In this document: positions 10,112 through 18,237 of the stretch, in pieces
Position numbering within the stretch: the first letter of the stretch is position 1
How the letters are laid out: every line of letters starts with the position of its first letter
NCBI GenBank assembly: GCA_029777935.1
Contig: JAKORH010000411.1
Location: 1 to 19,200, forward strand
Reading direction: 5' to 3'
Source: Pseudomonadota bacterium
GTDB taxonomy: Bacteria; Pseudomonadota; Gammaproteobacteria; Burkholderiales; Burkholderiaceae
DNA length: 19,200 nucleotides
Program-made: the position numbers and the translations under genes
The notes under the pieces: model-generated
Told to the model about the DNA's origin: nothing
Database searches by the model: none
The model's input: the letters and a program-made list of their open reading frames with translations, nothing else

Positions 10112-10181
10112 GTCGCCCCGGTGCAGGCCGGGGCCTAATTTGCGGCGCTTGAAATTGGGCCCCGGCCTGCGCCGGGGCGAC
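10112..10181. repeat. 30-bp inverted repeat (REP-like element, possible terminator)
   Basis: The left arm 10112-10141 and right arm 10152-10181 are inverted copies matching at 28 of 30 positions, around a 10-nt loop. Both mismatches are T against C, so they still allow G-U pairing in RNA. The arms are GC-rich (GTCGCCCCGG start, GGGGCC core) with an AATTT edge next to the loop. No T-run follows, so it is not a standard intrinsic terminator. Its sequence style is that of dispersed palindromic elements common between proteobacterial genes. It separates the methyltransferase and permease genes and may stabilise the upstream mRNA end. Confidence 0.8.
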
Positions 10182-10208
10182 AGCAAACCACGGCGACGAA
10201 AATCCCCG

Positions 10209-11540
10209 ATGACCACCACCTTCGCCGCGCCCAAACCCGCGCTGTCGGTCTTCGACGCGGTGATGGTGACGACCGGCATCGTCATCGGCAGCGGGATCTT
10301 CGCGTTCCCGCAACTGGTGGCCGCGATGACCGGCTCGCTCGGCTGGATGTATGCGGCGTGGCTGATCGGCGCGGCGCTGTGCCTGATCGGCGCGTTGTGC
10401 TACGCCGAACTCGCGGCAGCGTTTCCGCACGCCGGCGGCGACTATCACTTCCTGACGCTCGCGTACGGGCGCGACGTGAGCTTCTTCTTCGGCTGGGCGC
10501 GCGTGACCGTGATCACGACCGGCTCGATGGCGCTCGGCGGCTACGTGTTCGGCGACTACATGTCCGGCACGTTCTTCTCGTTTGGCGCGCACTCGTCGGC
10601 CTTGTACGCGGCGCTGGTGATCGTGCTGCTGACCGCGGTCAACATCGCCGGACTGCGCCAGAGCGCGCGCACTCAGAACGTGATGACGGCGCTGCTCGTG
10701 CTCGGCATGCTCGGTGTGGCCTTCGCCAGCCTGCTCGGCCCGGCGCACCCGCTGGCGAACAGCGCGGCGGCGGGTGCAGCCGTGCCACCGCTGCTCGCCA
10801 CCGCGCTCTTGTTCGTGCTGTTCACCTACGGCGGCTGGAACGAGGCCGCGTACATCTCGGCCGAGGTCAAGGGCGGGCGGCGCGTGATCCTCGCGGTGCT
10901 GGTACTGGCGCTGGCGCTGATCACCGTCGTGTACCTCGCGTTCGTGTGGGCGCTGGTCAACGGCCTCGGCTTCGACGGGTTGAAGGCGTCCAAGGTGCCG
11001 GGTGCGGACGTGATGCGCGCGGCGTTCGGCCCGGCCGGCGAGAAGCTCCTCGGCGGCGTAGCCGCGCTGGCGGCGCTGACCACGATCAACGCGACGATGA
11101 TCGTCGGCGCGCGCACCAACTACGCGCTCGGTCGCGACTGGCCAATCGTCGCGTTCATGAGCACCTGGGACGGCGGCCGCAACGCGCCGGTCAAGGCATT
11201 CCTGGTACAGGGCGCGATCGCGCTGGCGCTGGTCGCGCTCGCGGCGTTCGAGAAGAGCGGCGTGGCGGCGATGGTCGACTTCACCGCGCCGGTGTTCTGG
11301 TTCTTCTTCATGCTGACCGGCATCGCGCTGATCGTGCTGCGCTTCAGGCGCCCGAACGCGCAGCGCCCGTTCCTGGTACCGCTGTACCCGATCGTGCCGA
11401 TCCTGTTCATCGCCAACTGCGCGTGGCTGTTCTGGTCGAGCGTGTCGTTCGCGCAGTCGCAGAAGGCGGTCAGCGTCGCCTTCTACGTGATGGGCGCAGG
11501 GTTCGTCGCATGGCTGATCGCGCGGCGGAAGAAGGCATGA
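10209..11540 (+). CDS. APC-family amino acid permease
   Basis: A 443-residue inner-membrane transporter with about 12 hydrophobic segments, the standard size for the amino acid-polyamine-organocation superfamily. The signature GIVIGSGIF (23-31) breaks the first helix, as in APC transporters where this glycine-rich turn contacts the substrate backbone. It is followed by CYAELAAAFPHAGGDY (64-79), corresponding to the conserved YAEL...P..GG motif after helix 2, and by FTYGGWNEAAYISAEVK in the helix 6-7 region. The C-terminus is short and basic (RRKKA), favouring a cytoplasmic end. It resembles the LAT/metazoan-like exchangers more than the YAT group, but the substrate cannot be set. No clear ribosome site precedes the ATG. 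The palindrome upstream suggests partial transcriptional separation from the methyltransferase; mocA follows after 13 bp. Confidence 0.92.
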   Translation: MTTTFAAPKPALSVFDAVMVTTGIVIGSGIFAFPQLVAAMTGSLGWMYAAWLIGAALCLIGALCYAELAAAFPHAGGDYHFLTLAYGRDVSFFFGWARVTVITTGSMALGGYVFGDYMSGTFFSFGAHSSALYAALVIVLLTAVNIAGLRQSARTQNVMTALLVLGMLGVAFASLLGPAHPLANSAAAGAAVPPLLATALLFVLFTYGGWNEAAYISAEVKGGRRVILAVLVLALALITVVYLAFVWALVNGLGFDGLKASKVPGADVMRAAFGPAGEKLLGGVAALAALTTINATMIVGARTNYALGRDWPIVAFMSTWDGGRNAPVKAFLVQGAIALALVALAAFEKSGVAAMVDFTAPVFWFFFMLTGIALIVLRFRRPNAQRPFLVPLYPIVPILFIANCAWLFWSSVSFAQSQKAVSVAFYVMGAGFVAWLIARRKKA

Positions 11541-11553
11541 GCCGATCGCAAGC

Positions 11554-12138
11554 ATGAAGCTCGCCGGCATCCTGCTCGCGGCCGGCATCGGCCAGCGCTT
11601 CGATCCGACCGGCGCGCGGCTGAAGCTGCTCGAGCCCACGCGTGTCGGCCCGCAGGCGGGGTTGCCGATCGCCGCCGGCGCCGCGCGCAATCTGCGCGCG
11701 GTACTCGCCGACGCATACGCGATCGTGCGGCCCGCGACGAGCGATACGCAGCGGCAATTGCACGCGCTGCTCGCCGCCGAAGGCTGCGCGCTCGTCGTGT
11801 GCGAGCGCGCCGACGAAGGCATGGGCGCGTCGCTCGCCTGCGGCGTGCGCGCCACCGCCGGCGCCGACGGCTGGATCGTCGCGCTTGCCGACATGCCCGC
11901 GGTGCGCCCGACGACGATCGCGGCCGTGTGCGCGCGACTGGCGCACGGCGCCGTCACGGCGGCGCCGCGCTATCAGGGCGCGCGCGGTCACCCGGTCGGA
12001 TTCGCCCGCGCCTGCTACGACAGACTGGCCGCGCTGCAGGGCGACCAGGGTGCGCGCGGCGTGCTGCGCGCGCATCCGCCCGAGCTGGTTGACGTCCACG
12101 ACCCGGGCTGTCTGCTCGATATCGACACGCCGGACTGA
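11554..12138 (+). CDS. mocA: molybdenum cofactor cytidylyltransferase (MocA-like)
   Basis: A 194-residue nucleotidyltransferase (NTP_transf_3 family) that would join CMP from CTP to Mo-molybdopterin, giving the MCD cofactor used by xanthine-oxidase-family enzymes. The N-terminal NTP loop is LAAGIGQRF (8-16), with K24 as the probable conserved lysine. LADMPAV supplies the metal-binding aspartate, and RGHPVGF and the terminal DIDTPD are typical of MocA as opposed to MobA (LAGG..RMGG). The glycine normally following the arginine of the loop region is replaced (RFDPTG), a mild divergence. The protein ends directly after DIDTPD, about ten residues shorter at the C-terminus than usual relatives. 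Its place five kilobases or less from an MCD-type hydroxylase supports the assignment. No xdhC-like maturation gene is present in the window. Confidence 0.82.
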   Translation: MKLAGILLAAGIGQRFDPTGARLKLLEPTRVGPQAGLPIAAGAARNLRAVLADAYAIVRPATSDTQRQLHALLAAEGCALVVCERADEGMGASLACGVRATAGADGWIVALADMPAVRPTTIAAVCARLAHGAVTAAPRYQGARGHPVGFARACYDRLAALQGDQGARGVLRAHPPELVDVHDPGCLLDIDTPD

Positions 12139-12150
12139 AGGAGGAGGGCC

Positions 12151-13005
12151 ATGCCGCGCGCGGAAGTCATTTCACCGAGGAAACTGCCCGGAGCGTCCGA
12201 AGGCGGCGAAGTCGACATGAACGCCTACGCACTGCGCCTGCTGGCCGAGGGCGATTCGTGGTTCTCGCTCGGCTCGATCCCGCCGCACAACCTGCTGATG
12301 GAGCTCGTGTTCGACCGCAGCGCGCTGGTGGTCGACCTGGCCTATCCAGGCGACGAAGTGGCCCGGATGTTCCGCCGCATGTGGGACTACGGCGCCGAGT
12401 TCGCGGGCATGATGACGATGCGCAGCACGTGGCGCTGGGACGCGATCCTGCTGTCGGGTGGCGGCAACGACCTGATCGCCGCGTTCCCGCACCTGCTGCG
12501 CGCCGATATCGATGCCACGCTCGTCGACCCGGCGCGGCCGCAGGACCTCGTCGACGCCGGCGCGCTCGCGCTGCTCGACCAGTACCTCGCCGACAGCTAC
12601 CACGGCTTCGTCGCCGTCCGCGACCGGCCCGGCAGCCCGAACGCGAACGTGCCGATGATCGTGCACACCTACGACTATCCGACGCCGAACGACTCGCCCG
12701 CGCGTGCGTTCGGCGTGCGCATCAGCGGACCCTGGATCTATCCGCAGTTGAACGGCCGCATTCCGCAGGCGGCGTGGCAGCCGCTGACCGATTTCCTGCT
12801 CGACCACGTCGCGCAGACTCTGCTCGCGCTGCCGGCGCAGTTGCCGAACTTCTTCGTCGTCGACACGCGCAACACGCTGGTGCGCGCGGCGAGCGGCGTC
12901 CAGGGCGGATCGAACGACTGGGACAACGAAATCCATCCCAATGCCGGCGGCTACCGCAAGCTGGCGGCGAAGGTCGCGGCCGAAGTGCTGAAGCGCGTGG
13001 CGTAG
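12151..13005 (+). CDS. SGNH/GDSL-family hydrolase
   Basis: A 284-residue protein with the blocks of SGNH esterases. Block I is AEGDSWFSL (32-40) with nucleophile S36, block III is SGGGND (102-107) with N106, and block V contains NEIHP with H262. A block II glycine may be that of AYPGDEV near 67. The residue three before the histidine is asparagine (N259), where the family usually has aspartate; D256 or D258 may take that role, or the enzyme may use a Ser-His dyad. No signal peptide is seen: the first 22 residues are polar. A strong site AGGAGGAGGG precedes the ATG by about 2 nt from its end; M23 is a possible alternative start. The gene abuts the following membrane-protein gene with no gap. 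The substrate (an acyl or acetyl ester) is not known. Confidence 0.8.
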   Translation: MPRAEVISPRKLPGASEGGEVDMNAYALRLLAEGDSWFSLGSIPPHNLLMELVFDRSALVVDLAYPGDEVARMFRRMWDYGAEFAGMMTMRSTWRWDAILLSGGGNDLIAAFPHLLRADIDATLVDPARPQDLVDAGALALLDQYLADSYHGFVAVRDRPGSPNANVPMIVHTYDYPTPNDSPARAFGVRISGPWIYPQLNGRIPQAAWQPLTDFLLDHVAQTLLALPAQLPNFFVVDTRNTLVRAASGVQGGSNDWDNEIHPNAGGYRKLAAKVAAEVLKRVA

Positions 13006-13476
13006 ATGCAGATCGCGCTGGCCGATCCGGGCGCCGTGATCGGCGCGTTCGTCCTGTACTGCGTGCTCGGCGCCGCGGCCGGCGCGCTGCTCGCGGTCGC
13101 GTACTGGCTGTGGGCGCGGCGGCCCGACATGCCGCAAGGCTTCTTCCGCCATCGGCCGGCGCGCGCGACCGCGGCCGTGATCGCGGGCAGCACCCTGGCC
13201 GGCTTCGCCGCCATCGGCACGCGCGCCGAGCTGCTCGCGTTTCATCGGATCGACATCGCGGCCGATCGCGTCACGCTGCACTACGCGCTGCCGGCGCGGA
13301 CACGGTCGGTGCCGCGCGCCGACATCGAGCGCGTGGCAGCAGGACTCGGCGGCGAAAAGGGCGCGACCGTACGGCTCGTGCTGACCACCCGCGACGGCGT
13401 CCGCCACGAGAGCGCGCCGGCGCCGCGCGAGCGCTTCGATGCCGCGGGTGCCGCGCTCGGCGTCGCTCGCGAGTAG
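13006..13476 (+). CDS. small membrane protein with two predicted helices, function unknown
   Basis: A 156-residue protein not recognised at family level. Hydrophobic helices lie at about 11-37 (ending in WLWARR) and 57-78. A positively charged cytoplasmic-type loop separates them (ARRPDMPQGFFRHRPAR). The remaining ~75 residues read as alternating strands (DRVTLHYALP, VRLVLTTRDG), suggesting a small soluble beta domain after the second helix, like PH-type domains found in bacterial membrane proteins. The ATG follows the TAG of the SGNH hydrolase gene directly, so translation is probably coupled; no separate ribosome site is evident. The tight pairing suggests that the two proteins act together, but this is inference only. 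Confidence 0.7.
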   Translation: MQIALADPGAVIGAFVLYCVLGAAAGALLAVAYWLWARRPDMPQGFFRHRPARATAAVIAGSTLAGFAAIGTRAELLAFHRIDIAADRVTLHYALPARTRSVPRADIERVAAGLGGEKGATVRLVLTTRDGVRHESAPAPRERFDAAGAALGVARE

Positions 13477-13492
13477 ATGTGCCACTTTGCTT

Positions 13493-13617
13493 AACCCCCG
13501 CGGGGGGCGGGCCGGGCAAGCCCGGCCTTGGGGGCACTCTCAAGTTGATCCGGCTTTGCCGGGCAACTTGAACCCCCTCGGGGGGCGGGCCGGGCAAGCC
13601 CGGCCCTGGGGGCACTC
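13493..13617. repeat. two 47-bp direct repeats flanking a palindrome
   Basis: Copies at 13493-13539 and 13571-13617 agree at 45 of 47 positions. Each contains its own hairpin (GGGCCGGGC-AA-GCCCGGCC) nested in a CCCCC...GGGGG context. The 31 bp between them hold a third inverted repeat, CAAGTTG at 13541-13547 pairing with CAACTTG at 13564-13570 around an inner CCGGC-TTT-GCCGG. The whole block fills the gap between the membrane-protein gene and the M61 peptidase gene. It looks like a dispersed, palindrome-rich intergenic repeat and could act as a terminator in either direction, though no T-run is present. Confidence 0.85.
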
Positions 13618-13633
13618 AGTAGACTCCGCCCGC

Positions 13634-15418
13634 ATGACACTGCGCTACGCGATCCGCCCGGCGCATCCGGGCGCGCACCTGTTTCACGTCACCGTCACGC
13701 TCGACGAGCCCGATCCCGCCGGCCAGCGCCTGATGCTGCCGGCGTGGATTCCCGGCAGCTACATGATCCGCGAATTCGCGCGCCACATCGTGCGGCTCAC
13801 CGCGCTCGCCGGCGAACGCAAGGTTCGCGCCGACAAGCTCGACAAGCACACGTGGCGGTGCGCCCCCGTCACCGGCCCGCTGACCGTCGCCTACGAGGTC
13901 TACGCGTGGGACCTGTCGGTGCGCGCCGCGCACCTGGACGAAACGCATGGCTTCATCAACGGCGCGTGCGTGTTCCTGCTGCCGCTCGGGCACGAGCACG
14001 ACGCGTGCGAGGTCGACATCCTGCCGCCTCCCGGCCGCAGATACGCAAGCTGGAAGGTCGCCACAGGGCTTACGCCCGCGCGCGGCACCAGGCGCGGCGG
14101 CTTCGGTACCTACGTCGCGCGCGACTACGACGAGTTGATCGACTGCCCGGCCGAGATGGGCACGTTCGCACACGCGCGCTTCGACGTGCTCGACACGCCG
14201 CACGAGATCGTCATCACCGGTCGCGTGCCGAAGCTGGATCTCAAACGTCTGACGACGGACCTGGCCAAGGTCTGCGAGACGCAGGTCCGCCTGTTCGAAC
14301 CGCGCAGCCGGCGCGCGCCGTTTCCGCACTACACCTTCCTGACGCTCGCGCTCGGCGAGGGCCACGGCGGGCTCGAGCATCGCAACTCGACCGCGCTGAT
14401 CTGCCGGCGCGACGCGCTGCCGTTCGCGGGCATGAAGGACAGCACAGAGAGCTACCGCAACTTTCTCGGGCTGGCGAGCCACGAGTACTTCCATAGCTGG
14501 AACGTCAAGCGCATCCGCCCCGCCGCGTTCGTGCCGTACGACCTCGCGCGCGAGAACTACACGCGGCTGCTGTGGGCGTTCGAGGGCATCACCTCGTATT
14601 ACGACGACCTGCTGCTCGCCCGCAGCGGCCTGCTCACCGAGGCGCAGTACCTCGATCTGCTCGCTGCGACGATGACCACGGTGATGCAGCGTTCCGGCCG
14701 GCTGAAGCAGAGCCTCGCCGAAAGTTCCTTCGACGCCTGGATCAAGTACTACCGGCAGGACGAGAACGCGCCGAACAGCCTCGTCAGCTACTACCAGAAG
14801 GGCGCGCTGGCGGCCCTGGCGCTCGACCTGACGATCCGCGCGGCGACGCGCGGAGAGCGCTCGCTCGATGACGTGATGCGCCTCTTGTGGAAGCGCTGGA
14901 AGGACGCGCCCGGCTATCGCGGCGTCGACGAGGACGAGTTCGTCGAGGCCGCGGAGACCGCCACCGACTTGAAGCTCGCACGCGCGATCCGCGAATGGAC
15001 CGAAGGCACGCGCGACCCCGATTTCGCCGCGCTGCTGTCGCCGTTCGGCGTCGCGTGCGAGCGCAAGCCCGCGCTCGATGCGCCGCATTTCGCGCTGCTC
15101 GGCATGAAGACAGAAGGCCGCACCGAATGCCGCGTCGCCAACGTGTTCGACGGCGGCACCGCGCAGGATGCGGGCGTGTCCGGCGGCGACGTGCTGCTGG
15201 CGCTCAATGGCCTGCGCATCCACGACGGCAATCTCGACACGCTGCTGGCGCGCTATCAGCCGGGCGACACGGTCGAACTGCACGCGTTCCGCCGCGACGA
15301 GCTGATGCGGTTCGATGTGAAGCTCGGCGCGCAACCGCCGGTGAAGTTCGTGCTGCGCGCCGATGCCAAGGCGAGCAAGGCAGCGCTGCGGCTGCGGCAC
15401 GGGTGGCTTGAGGGTTGA
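13634..15418 (+). CDS. M61-family zinc metallopeptidase with C-terminal PDZ domain
   Basis: A 594-residue member of the glycyl aminopeptidase family M61, which releases N-terminal residues (preferring small ones such as glycine) from peptides. The N-terminal beta domain begins at MTLRYAIRPA and has the family stretch LPAWIPGSYMIREFARH (35-51). The zinc site is HEYFH (H283, E284, H287) followed by SWNVKRIRP; the third ligand is E317 in WAFEGITSYY. A GGLEHRNS segment (245-252) precedes it as usual. A PDZ domain follows at about 495-575 (GGTAQDAGVSGGDVLLALNG). No signal peptide is present, so it is probably cytosolic. The ATG at 13634 was chosen because the open frame upstream only translates the intergenic repeat. 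No clear ribosome site is visible. All key residues are intact. Confidence 0.94.
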   Translation: MTLRYAIRPAHPGAHLFHVTVTLDEPDPAGQRLMLPAWIPGSYMIREFARHIVRLTALAGERKVRADKLDKHTWRCAPVTGPLTVAYEVYAWDLSVRAAHLDETHGFINGACVFLLPLGHEHDACEVDILPPPGRRYASWKVATGLTPARGTRRGGFGTYVARDYDELIDCPAEMGTFAHARFDVLDTPHEIVITGRVPKLDLKRLTTDLAKVCETQVRLFEPRSRRAPFPHYTFLTLALGEGHGGLEHRNSTALICRRDALPFAGMKDSTESYRNFLGLASHEYFHSWNVKRIRPAAFVPYDLARENYTRLLWAFEGITSYYDDLLLARSGLLTEAQYLDLLAATMTTVMQRSGRLKQSLAESSFDAWIKYYRQDENAPNSLVSYYQKGALAALALDLTIRAATRGERSLDDVMRLLWKRWKDAPGYRGVDEDEFVEAAETATDLKLARAIREWTEGTRDPDFAALLSPFGVACERKPALDAPHFALLGMKTEGRTECRVANVFDGGTAQDAGVSGGDVLLALNGLRIHDGNLDTLLARYQPGDTVELHAFRRDELMRFDVKLGAQPPVKFVLRADAKASKAALRLRHGWLEG

Positions 15419-15470
15419 CTCGATTGACAATGAACTTCGGCACGATGCAGGAAGTAAGCATGCGGGTTGG

Positions 15471-15590
15471 CCCCTTCTCCCGCATCAGCGGGAGAAGGCG
15501 GGGGATGAGGGCGAGCCTTTGATGCATCGCGCTCCGGCACACGCACTGCGCCCTCACCCCAACCCTCTCCCACTGATGTGGGAGAGGGAG
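15471..15590. repeat. inverted pair of hairpin repeats in the intergenic region
   Basis: Two similar elements face each other in the 224-bp gap between the M61 and DMGDH-like genes: 15471-15513 and 15549-15590. Each holds a perfect 11-bp hairpin with a 4-nt loop: 15473-15483 with 15488-15498 (loop ATCA), and 15563-15573 with 15578-15588 (loop TGAT). Outside the hairpins they carry GATGAGGGCG and its inverted counterpart CGCCCTCACC, so the two elements are imperfect inverted copies of each other. This type (CCCTCACCCC...CTCTCCC...GGGAGAGGG) is a very common dispersed proteobacterial repeat. The rest of the gap shows nothing further. Confidence 0.85.
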
Positions 15591-15642
15591 TTCCTTCCGC
15601 TCGGACTGCTGAAGTTCATCGCTGATCAAGAGGGCTGACCCG

Positions 15643-18099
15643 ATGGACCTGCCGACACACGCCCGCATCGTCGTGATCGGCGGCGGCGTGATCGGCTGCT
15701 CGGTCGCGTATCACCTCGCGCACATGGGTTGCAGCGATGTCGTGCTGCTCGAACGCGACCGGCTGACCTCGGGCACCACATGGCACGCGGCTGGCCTGAT
15801 CGTCACCTTCGGTTCGACTTCGGAGACTTCGACCGAACTGCGCAAGTATTCCCGCGACCTCTACGCGCGCCTCGAAGCGGAAACCGGCCAGGCGACCGGC
15901 TTTCGGCCGTGCGGCTTCATCGAAGTCGCGACCGACGCCGACCGTCTCGAGGAATACCGCCGCGTGGCCGCGTTCGACCGCCATTGCGGCATCGACGTGC
16001 ACGAGCTGTTGCCGCGCGAGGTGCGGGCGCTGTTTCCGCTGGCGCGAATCGACGACGTGCTGGCCGGCTTCTACGTGAAGGAGGACGGCCGCGCCAATCC
16101 GGTCGACGTGACGATGGCGCTCGCCAAGGGCGCGCGGATGAAGGGCGCGCGGATCGTCGAGGGCGTGGCGGTGACGAAGGTGCTCACGCAGCGCGGCGCG
16201 GTCGCCGGGGTCGAGACCACGCACGGCACGATCCGTTGCGAAACGGTCGTCAACTGCGCCGGGATGTGGGCGCGCGAACTCGGCGCGCTCAATGGCGTGA
16301 ACATCCCGCTGCAGGCGGCCGAGCACTACTACCTGATCACCGGCCCGCTCAAGGGCATGGGTCCCGACGCAAGGAATTGGCCGGTACTGGAGGATCCCGC
16401 CTCATACGGCTATTACCGCGAAGAGGGCGGCGGGCTGATGATTGGCCTCTTCGAATCCGAGTGCGCGCCGTGGAAGGTCGAAGGCGTCCCGAAGGATTTC
16501 TCGTTCGGCGAGATCGAGCCGGACTGGGACCGGATGACGCCGTACCTGGAGCGCGCGATGGCGCGCGTGCCGGCGGCGCAGGCGGCGGGTATCAGGAAGT
16601 TCTTCTGCGGCCCGGAGAGCTTCACGCCGGATCTGGCACCGATCATCGGCGAGGCGACGGAGCTGAAGAATTACTTCGTTGCCGCGGGGCTGAATTCGAT
16701 CGGCATCCTCACCGGCGGCGGCATCGGGCGGTTGCTGGCGCACTGGATCCTGACCGGCGCGCCCGACGCCGACGTCACCGGCATCCACATCGACCGGCTG
16801 CACCGCTACCAGTCGAATCCCGAGTACCGCCGCACGCGCACGGCCGAGGCGCTCGGCATGGTGTACCAGTGCCACTATCCGACGCGCTCGATGCAGACCG
16901 CGCGCAATGCGAAGCGCTCGTCGCTGCACGATCGCCTCGCGGCGCGCGGCGCGTACTTCAAGGACGTGAGCGGCTGGGAAGGCGCCGACTGGTACGCGCC
17001 GGTCGGCGCGGAGCCGAAGGTCGAGCGCCTGTCGTGGGGCCGGCAGAACTGGTTTCCCTACTGGCGCGCCGAGCACGAGGCCGCACGCTCCGGCGTGATC
17101 CTGATGGACATGTCGTTCATGTCCAAGTTCTTCGTGCAGGGGCGCGACGCCGGCCGCGTGCTGAATTTTCTCTCGGCCAACGACGTCGATCGCGAAGCGG
17201 GCCGCATCACCTACACGCAGTGGCTGAACGAGCGCGGCACGATCGAGGCCGATCTCACCGTAACGAAGCTCGACGACGAGCGCTACCTGGTGGTCGCGTC
17301 CGACACCGCGCACGGACACGTCGCCGCGCGCCTGCGCCGCGCGTGCGAGGACGCGCACGCGTTCGCGACCGACATGAGCGGCGCCTACGCGCAGATCAAT
17401 ATCCAGGGGCCACGGTCACGCGAACTGCTGCAAGCGGTGACGAGCAGCGATGTGTCGAACGCGGCCTTCCCGTACCGCTGCGCGCGCGAGATCGACATTG
17501 CGCTGGCGCGCGTGCTCGCGATCCGCATCACGTATCTGGGCGAACTCGGCTACGAGCTGTACGTGCCCGCCGAGCAGGCAGTGCACGTGTACGAGCGGCT
17601 GGTGCAGGCCGGCGCCGCGTTTGATCTCAAGCACGCGGGGCTGAAGGCGCTCGCCAGCTTGCGGATGGAGAAGGGCTACCGCGACTGGGGTCACGACATC
17701 GACAACACCGATACCGTGCTCGAAGCCGGGCTCGGTTTCGCGGTCAGTCTTGCGAAGCCCGGCGGCTTCATCGGCCGCGACGCGGTGCTGGCGCAGAAGG
17801 CCGCCGGCCCTTTGACGCGGCGCCTCGTGCAGTTGCTGGTGCTCGATCCCGAGCCGCTGATGTTCCACGCCGAGATGGTGTACCGCGACGGCAAGCCGGT
17901 CGGCTACGTGCGTGCCGCCTCGTACGGCTTCACGCTCGGCGGCGCGGTGGGATTGGCGATGATCGACGCCGGCGAGCCGATCGACCAGGCGTGGTGCGAA
18001 GCGGGCCGCTGGGAGATCGACATCGCCGGCACGCGGTTTCCTGCGCGCGCGTCGCTGGCGCCGATGTATGACCCGGAGATGAAGCGGATAAAGGCTTAG
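15643..18099 (+). CDS. dimethylglycine/sarcosine dehydrogenase-like flavoprotein with T-protein domain
   Basis: An 818-residue two-part enzyme. The N-terminal DAO-type FAD domain (about 8-370) opens with IGGGVIG (12-18, the GxGxxG loop) and ERD at the end of strand 2. It has TTWHAAGL, where H48 corresponds to the histidine that binds FAD covalently in dimethylglycine and sarcosine dehydrogenases. A bridging domain follows (about 375-430), then a GCV_T aminomethyltransferase-like folate domain (about 435-810) with ADLTVTKLDDERYLVV (about 537-552) and LGELGYELYVP (about 633-643). Such enzymes oxidatively demethylate N-methylglycines, and the folate domain captures the formaldehyde unit as 5,10-methylene-THF. 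An AAGAGGG ribosome site lies about 10 nt before the ATG. No betaine or glycine-cleavage genes are adjacent, so the true N-methyl substrate is uncertain. Confidence 0.9.
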   Translation: MDLPTHARIVVIGGGVIGCSVAYHLAHMGCSDVVLLERDRLTSGTTWHAAGLIVTFGSTSETSTELRKYSRDLYARLEAETGQATGFRPCGFIEVATDADRLEEYRRVAAFDRHCGIDVHELLPREVRALFPLARIDDVLAGFYVKEDGRANPVDVTMALAKGARMKGARIVEGVAVTKVLTQRGAVAGVETTHGTIRCETVVNCAGMWARELGALNGVNIPLQAAEHYYLITGPLKGMGPDARNWPVLEDPASYGYYREEGGGLMIGLFESECAPWKVEGVPKDFSFGEIEPDWDRMTPYLERAMARVPAAQAAGIRKFFCGPESFTPDLAPIIGEATELKNYFVAAGLNSIGILTGGGIGRLLAHWILTGAPDADVTGIHIDRLHRYQSNPEYRRTRTAEALGMVYQCHYPTRSMQTARNAKRSSLHDRLAARGAYFKDVSGWEGADWYAPVGAEPKVERLSWGRQNWFPYWRAEHEAARSGVILMDMSFMSKFFVQGRDAGRVLNFLSANDVDREAGRITYTQWLNERGTIEADLTVTKLDDERYLVVASDTAHGHVAARLRRACEDAHAFATDMSGAYAQINIQGPRSRELLQAVTSSDVSNAAFPYRCAREIDIALARVLAIRITYLGELGYELYVPAEQAVHVYERLVQAGAAFDLKHAGLKALASLRMEKGYRDWGHDIDNTDTVLEAGLGFAVSLAKPGGFIGRDAVLAQKAAGPLTRRLVQLLVLDPEPLMFHAEMVYRDGKPVGYVRAASYGFTLGGAVGLAMIDAGEPIDQAWCEAGRWEIDIAGTRFPARASLAPMYDPEMKRIKA

Positions 18100-18237
18100 C
18101 CGACCGAATCGGCGATCTCGGATCGCGGGTAGGGTGAAGAGGCGAGGCTCAGCGTTCGCACCCGCCGGCCCACGGTAGCGCTGGCGGATCGACGTGCGGC
18201 GTGTCCCGCACGACCGGGCCGGGGGATGCAGTTGGGC

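Noticed and set aside
13493..13617. Possible minimal CRISPR (repeat-spacer-repeat with 47-bp repeats and a 31-bp spacer)
   Set aside because: Only two repeats, the spacer is itself a palindrome, repeats are extremely GC-rich and no cas gene is present.
13439..13633. Upstream extension of the M61 peptidase frame
   Set aside because: It translates the intergenic repeat units; the family N-terminus begins at the ATG at 13634.
13616..15430. 604-residue minus-strand open frame opposite the M61 peptidase
   Set aside because: Shadow frame with no recognisable motif; the plus strand has intact zinc-binding and PDZ motifs.
18099..18113. Short dyad GCCGA-CCGAA-TCGGC right after the DMGDH-like stop, as a terminator
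   Set aside because: Only five base pairs and no T-run follows; too weak to call. The rest of 18114-18237 shows nothing I can support.
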